From: Rhododendron vialii
Taxonomy: Eukaryota > Streptophyta > Magnoliopsida > Ericales > Ericaceae
Direction of reading: 5' to 3'
Assembly (NCBI RefSeq): GCF_030253575.1
Contig: NC_080561.1
Span: forward strand, 35,363,564-35,427,563
DNA length: 64,000 nucleotides
Shown: positions 58,819 to 64,000 of the stretch, one piece after another
Position numbering within the stretch: the stretch's first letter is position 1
How the letters are laid out: each line of letters starts with the position of its first letter
Notes under the pieces: model-generated
Told to the model about the DNA's origin: nothing
Seen by the model: only the letters and a program-made list of their open reading frames with translations
The model's database searches: none
Translations under genes and position numbers: made by a program

Positions 58819-59435
58819 TTGAAATCGTGTTGTTTCGATACCTATAAGGAATACCAATAATGTTCACAAATTCAGAAATTTGTTTGACAATTCATTATGT
58901 TCCGGCTACATTTTCGAAATTTTTGTGATGTGTTTCCAAAATTTTTCTGAACGCAGGCAACTACACTGTGTTCTTTTACCGATGTTGTTCAATGTCACTT
59001 ACTTTAGATGTCTAACCGGTGTACCTTTTTGCTGATTTTTTGCAGGCTGAGACAATAGTTTAGACCTTAGAGCTCATTATGCTTGTAGAATCACGCATCA
59101 GAAACTGGTGCAGCAGCAGCGGGGTAGTGATTTTTCTTTTGATGATTCAAGGGTTTGGTTTATTGGAAGTTTCTCTGTCAATTGTATGACCACAATGGAA
59201 AGTTGAATGATATAGTTGTAAAGAAAATAGGGACTCGTTTCAAGTTTTAATGGGGACTACTATATGTTTTTGTTGCTAAGAAAATTAGATCTTACCCTTT
59301 GAAATCGTGTTGTTTCCATACCTATAAGGAATACGAATAATGTTCACAAATTCAGAAATTTGTTTCACAATTCATTATGTTCCGACTACATTTTCGAAAT
59401 CTTTGTGATGAGTTTCCAAAAAATTTCTGATGCAG
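58819..59435. repeat. Direct repeat of about 137 bp, two copies 480 bp apart
   Basis: 58819-58955 and 59299-59435 are near-identical (TTGAAATCGTGTTGTTT, CCTATAAGGAATAC, ATTCAGAAATTTGTTT, TACATTTTCGAAAT). The 343-bp middle has no recognised element. No coding potential. Confidence 0.9.
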
Positions 59436-59626
59436 CTGCTGATAATCTGGATATGAAAGTGTTATGTGGAGTTATTGAATAGCCATTAAATGACTAAAAA
59501 AAAAATTCGCCATTAAAATCTAGTTTTGTGTTCCATTTTCCTCTGGATCATGTGCAGTAGAACATACTATTCAATACAGATTGGGTGTTGCTGAAAGATG
59601 TAATATCTGTCATCAAATGGGGTGCA

Positions 59627-59853
59627 ATTTATCTGTTTTTTATATCTCCACGTCCAAACGGAAGGAGACTAATCCACCAGGGATCAGCCGCAAGGAACCA
59701 ACACCCACGAAAAGCAATGAGAAGCAATTAGGAGGGGGACCACTGAACACGTCCATGAGATTACCCACATGGACTTGGCCTATACCTAGAATCGAACTCG
59801 CTCCTCCATGGCCCAGCAAACCCTCTAGCCCGTGGAGACAACCTCGTTGGGTC
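59627..59853 (-). mobile_element. tRNA-related SINE, second copy
   Basis: Same family as 25109-25316 (shared words AACCAACACCCACG/CAAACACCCACGG, GGAGGGGGA-CCACTG, AGAATCGAACTC, GTTGGGTCAATG). The minus strand carries the B-box GAGTTCGATTCT. An 11-bp target duplication, AATGGGGTGCA, is perfect at 59616-59626 and 59854-59864. Confidence 0.88.
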
Positions 59854-60325
59854 AATGGGGTGCACTAGGTTTTATTGTGTTTTAATGGCTTCGTGTATTC
59901 ACATTTCTCCTCTTGACTTAAACACTGTGTGGGCCCTGCCCTGAGTCCTAATTTGCTGATATTGTCCATTTATTTGGTAGACCCCGGTGGATAGTTTTCC
60001 AGGTATTTTTTTCTTCTCCAATAACGATAACAAGTGATACGTATTATTTTGCTTTAAGAAAATTGAGGAACATCCAAAGAAATGCTCATCTCTAGACAAG
60101 GCAAATTGGTACTTTCACATGAATAAAAAATTAAAAAGAGAATGTCAAAATCACATCTCTATTTATTATTCATTATTTGGGATGCTACCGTGACCCTGTT
60201 AGGATCAACATCCGAATTTATTGCGACCCTATTGAATTTTAAAGTCTAAGAAGTCTAGCAGTTCAAAAGTGTCTGCCACTAATTCGATCCATCCGAATTT
60301 CAGATAATCATATGTGTATATTAGG

Positions 60326-60665
60326 TAGGGATGTGCGAAAAAACCCGTGGCCCGATGGACCCGACTCGAAGGGTTTCAGTCGGGTACGGGTCCATTTTTT
60401 GAAGAAAAAAAATTTTCGATTCGGGGCTCGGTGTGTTGTTTTTCTTACCCAACCCGACCAAAAGACGCCCAATTCATATAGATTACTTTGATTTTGGTCG
60501 GATCCCGGCCCGACCTAACCAAAAAAAATCGGGCACGAAGGTGGTTATTCCCACTCGTACGGGTTCAGGGCCCCCCAAGTGTGTGTGTGTGTGTATATAT
60601 ATATCGATGCCCGACGGGTCGGGTTCAGTGTCGAACCCGACCCATCCGACCCGTGAACACCCTTA
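60326..60665. mobile_element. hAT-type MITE, relative of 7468-7798
   Basis: Starts TAGGGATGTGCG and ends GTGAACACCCTTA; flanking 8-mers ATATTAGG (60318-60325) and ATAATAGG (60666-60673) differ by one base. The interior has the same ACCCGACCCGAAGGGTTTC words as the copy at 7468 and a GTGT/ATAT microsatellite at about 60581-60604. Confidence 0.88.
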
Positions 60666-60670
60666 ATAAT

Positions 60671-61732
60671 AGGGGTGTCAAATGGACGGGTTTGGGCCAA
60701 AATAGACAAGTTGTAAGTGGGTTGGGTCTTCAATAGGTCATTGACGCATTTAGACCCATTAATTATGAGTTCAATTACCCATACCATCCCGACCCATTTA
60801 TTTAAAATCAAACTCGACCTGCCCATTAACCCAATTACATACTACTATATACTAAAATTTTAAAATGACTAAAATACCCATATACACTGAAATGACCATA
60901 TTACCCCTATACATTTAAATGACTAAAATACCCATGTAAAAAAATTACCATATTATCCATGTATACTAGAATGATCAAATTAAACAAAAAGTCTACTGCC
61001 ACTTTGTTTCACCGCTCTCTCCATTGTTTTTAATCTCCGGATTTTAAAAGACTCTTCTAGGGCTGGAAGAGATTTTTCAAAATTTGTATCATTGATTGCC
61101 GAGACGGACAGGAGATTGAGTGCTACGGTGGGAGAGCGACGCCGCTGAAAGGGAAAAAAAAATCGATTTTTTTTTACTTAAAGTGGTTATTTCCCAAAAT
61201 ATTTAGGTAAAAGTAAAAATATATATATTTTCTTTTTCGATTCATCTCGTCCAGACGAATAAAATAGTCAAAAAAATATATATATATACAAAATGAACAA
61301 TCGCAAAAAAAATTTGAATAAAGTCAAAAAAATACTAAAAGAGAAAGTTGTTCAGGTTAATTTCAGGGGCTATTCCGGGATATGGGCGGCTGTTTTTTAA
61401 TCTTTTCGAAAAATTAATGTATGACTCCTAATTTTGGAGATAGTAGTACTGGGAGTATTTAATTGCTATGGGTCAATATGCCACGCGCGTGGACACATGC
61501 CGACGGGCAGTTGCCACGTCCGTACGGATTAGTTCCACTGTTTTGGTTAGTGGGTTACACGAATGTCTTGGTGGGTCATTTAAGTTGACCCAATTGAGAC
61601 TCATTAATAGATGGGTTAGATGGGTTGAGATCCATTCTAACCCAACTTATAAATGGGTTGGGTTGGGTCTATTTTTTAGTTGATGAGTTTGAATTTGTTA
61701 ATGGGTTTGAGTTCAATTTGTCACCCCTAGTA
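60671..61732. mobile_element. Second hAT-like element with an internal insertion
   Basis: Starts TAGGGGTGTCAAATGGAC within three bases of the previous element's duplication and ends TTTGTCACCCCTA, with GGGTTGGGTC-type words near both ends. The middle (about 60840-61460) is a different, AT-rich sequence containing AAAATACCCATATACA repeats and the TTATTTC-CAAAATATTT word of the foldback MITE at 4669, so it looks nested. Target duplication not resolved. Confidence 0.6.
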
Positions 61733-62131
61733 TGTAGTCACACACATTATATATATTAACATAATAGAACAACTTCTGGGAAGATTCCGAAGAAACACCA
61801 AAGGGTTTGGCCAAGTGGACACGAGAAAGCAAACGAGGGTTTTTCCTTCATGAGGTCGCATGGTCGAGTCAAATGAAAGTCAAACATTCTAAACCTTGGT
61901 TCCACTAGAGGATTTGCCGAGTCGTTAACTTTAGATCCGATGAGAGTCTCTTTTAGGATCACTATAGATTTTATTGCGACTCTATCTGGATTTATCTCTG
62001 ATAAGTCGAGCAATTCAAAAGTGACATACAGTACTATTAGGTTTAGATCCTACCTCGTGTCTCGCCGCATATTTAATCGTGACTCTATCTGGATTTCGGA
62101 ACTAACTGGTCAAGCAATCCAAAAGTTTTCT

Positions 62132-62280
62132 ACACTAATCCGATCGATTCAAAATAAACTGTTCCGATCAAATAACGGAATCCGGAATGGGCTCCATAAT
62201 GAGCGCACATAACACTAATCTGATCAATTCAAAATAAACGGTTCTCATCAAATAACTGGCTCCATAATGAGCGCACATAA
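62132..62280. repeat. Tandem duplication, two units of about 70-80 bp
   Basis: CACTAATC-GATC-ATTCAAAATAAAC, TCAAATAAC and GGCTCCATAATGAGCGCAC occur twice in a row; the first unit has about 11 extra bases. Confidence 0.9.
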
Positions 62281-64000
62281 CGTGCACGAATGCGCAGCAC
62301 ACTTGTCTCGAATCCTGCTATCCACAACAGAGAGCTTCATACACAGATTTTTTTAAAAACAAATAGTTTCGCCCTATGAATTTTGAAAAAAACAACATTT
62401 ATCGATATTAGATTGAGCTAATTTTTTACGAGAACCTTTGAAAAATTATTTAAAAAAAAACGATTCGCACCATCTTTGTAAAACCCAAAATAGGCCCCCC
62501 ATAAAAATCTGTGCAAGATATGTGTTTTGGGTTTCTTGAGTTGGGCCTAGCCTACTTTGGTGGGTTAGGATTTTTTGTGTGCTTAATTGTAATATTTGGG
62601 ATTTTGGCCATTAGGTTTTCGGGTTTTATTTGTATTATCTGTGCATTTTGGGCCATCAGGTGTTATGGGCTTTGTCTTTAGATGTATTTAGGTTTTGTCC
62701 CATTTGTATTTTCCAACCCTTGGTTGGATTCCCCATTTCCCCAATTCCCTAATAGTAACGTTACTTTTACTGATAAAAAAAGGGATGTGATTTTGACACT
62801 CTACTTTTAACCAATGACACTCCAAAGCCAAAAGTCTCTCAGTTTACTTTAGGTAGCTTCCCATATATGCTTCAAGGCCAGTGAATCAAACAAAAGCCCA
62901 CAAACAAAGAAGAAACTTTTGTTTGTATCCAAACAAACAAAGAAAATAGTAGTAGTAATCAAGTAAGGGAGGCAAGATCCGTCACTCACAATTTTGGTAC
63001 ATAAATTTTACTTCAAGATAAGTTGTTCTAGCTACAGCTAACTTGTAGCTTTCTCTCACCTTTCCCTCACCCACCCACCTGAACCAACTATCAACCGTTC
63101 TTGTTAGCTTTCATTTTCTCTCCTCTTCTACCACCACCGTCGGAGAAGGGATCGGTCCTAATATTTTGAAGGTCCGAAGCGAATTTTTAGCAAGTTTTCG
63201 GGGGTCCAGGGTGAAATCTTGCTTGCCTTTATTCAAGGCCGGTAGTACTGCATAAGTTACCAACAATTATTAATCATGAACGTACACAAAGGAGCTGAAT
63301 TCGGTATAGTCCAAAATACATCTGTGGAGTTGGTTTGATGAGGGCTCACTCTTGGGCCATCTCAAAGATTCGTTTAGTTTGTACAAAAAATTTAAAAACT
63401 AAATTGATCAGATATTCATTTTGTTCAAGATGTGTATCTTATTCATCCATTGGTGTTCAATGAACTTGATATTTGGATACGGATGAGTTACTCACCAATT
63501 TTATGACATGAATAGCTGATTAGGTGATCGAGAAAATACTCGTCTGGTGCAGTCTAGACCTGTGATAAATAGTCTTTCGGTAAAACTCTCTGTTCTCACC
63601 CTTAATGCTCATACTGCGCTCCCGCTTTCAATTTCTCCCTCTCATGAATACTATTAATTTGAGGTGATTTCACGCTCAAAGCTCACGCTCCCTATTTTCA
63701 CGCTCAAAACTCACGCTCCCATACCCGTACTGATACCAATATTATGTGACTTGGGTCCAACTTCAAAGTTGAAAAGAATCTAACTCTAACCACGGGATCT
63801 GAGGATTCCACAGGGTACTTTCTGTAGTACACCAAGCAATCACGAGTGTCTTCCAAAGAGGATTGGACGGTCCTGTTTGAAGGTTCTTCCCGAGGCCACT
63901 TCAACGGGCATCATTTATAGTATTTTAAAGTCCGTCGAAAATATTAACAATGTCAAAAATTATGTTGATCGAATAACTATCAATATACGTACTTTTGAAA
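62281..64000. other. Gene-poor right end
   Basis: No gene is recognised. There are short local repeats near 63590-63720 (CTCACGCTCCC words, three times) and AT-rich DNA. A CT-rich segment near 63050-63150 (CTCACCTTTCCCTCACCCAC) could be a leader of a gene beyond the window, but this cannot be shown. Confidence 0.35.

Noticed and set aside
1-64000. tRNA, rRNA and CRISPR arrays
   Set aside because: No cloverleaf, rRNA core or regularly spaced direct repeats with unique spacers were seen; the tRNA-like B-boxes belong to the two SINEs, and the regular array at 29.2 and 46.3 kb is MITE interior.

Overview
The window is nuclear DNA from a flowering plant, most likely a woody eudicot. The evidence is GT-AG introns, plant-specific gene families (NPH3, F-box/FBA, DUF313-type B3, TOPLESS, PPR, laccase), AT-rich intergenic DNA, many (CT)n/(GA)n tracts, and dense small transposons. 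Ericales-like plants would fit the CT-rich style and the SINE type, but that is a guess. There is no bacterial, organellar or CRISPR-like content.

Layout. 0-7.5 kb: last exon of a laccase (+), a 1.85-kb solo LTR, an intronless 3-hydroxyisobutyrate dehydrogenase-like gene (-), several MITEs, a LINE remnant (-) and a PPR gene fragment (-). 7.5-13.1 kb: hAT-type MITE with a perfect 8-bp target duplication, a tandem duplication, a decayed gene on the minus strand and a decayed plant-mobile-domain gene (+). 13.9-18.3 kb: a complete four-exon NPH3/BTB gene (-) encoding 590 aa. 19.2-25.8 kb: nested MITEs and two small intron-rich genes made of very short exons, one (+, 122 aa) unrecognised and one (-, 127 aa) a membrane-anchored coiled-coil protein. 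26.5-29.9 kb: a mosaic duplicate of sequences found again at 35.3-37.8 kb and 54.7-55.8 kb, ending in a truncated F-box pseudogene and carrying a 1.1-kb Mutator-like element and a 322-bp MITE that the other copy lacks. 31.3-35.0 kb: exons of a multi-pass membrane protein gene (-) whose splice phases all agree. 36-37.3 kb: an acidic-protein ORF with one in-frame stop, and a foldback element. 37.3-46 kb: gene-poor, with an RNase H-like fragment, long CT and AT tracts and one weak transcribed-looking stretch. 46.3-48.4 kb: second copy of the 322-bp MITE and a B3-domain gene whose domain changes frame. 48.7-53.1 kb: a large inverted duplication around a solo LTR and a TOPLESS WD40 gene fragment. 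53.8-56.5 kb: LINE RT fragment and an intact 371-aa F-box gene. 56.5-64 kb: direct repeats, a SINE and two hAT-type MITEs; no gene seen.

The genes do not form a pathway. Recognisable roles are cell-wall phenol oxidation (laccase), hydroxy-acid dehydrogenation, CUL3-type and SCF-type ubiquitin-ligase adaptors (NPH3/BTB and F-box) and transcription control (B3). The main interest is structural: empty-site paralogs that order several transposon insertions in time, a hairpin-array MITE, and an inverted duplication enclosing a captured TOPLESS fragment. Exon structures were read by eye from splice sites, phase and protein similarity; none was confirmed with transcripts or a search.
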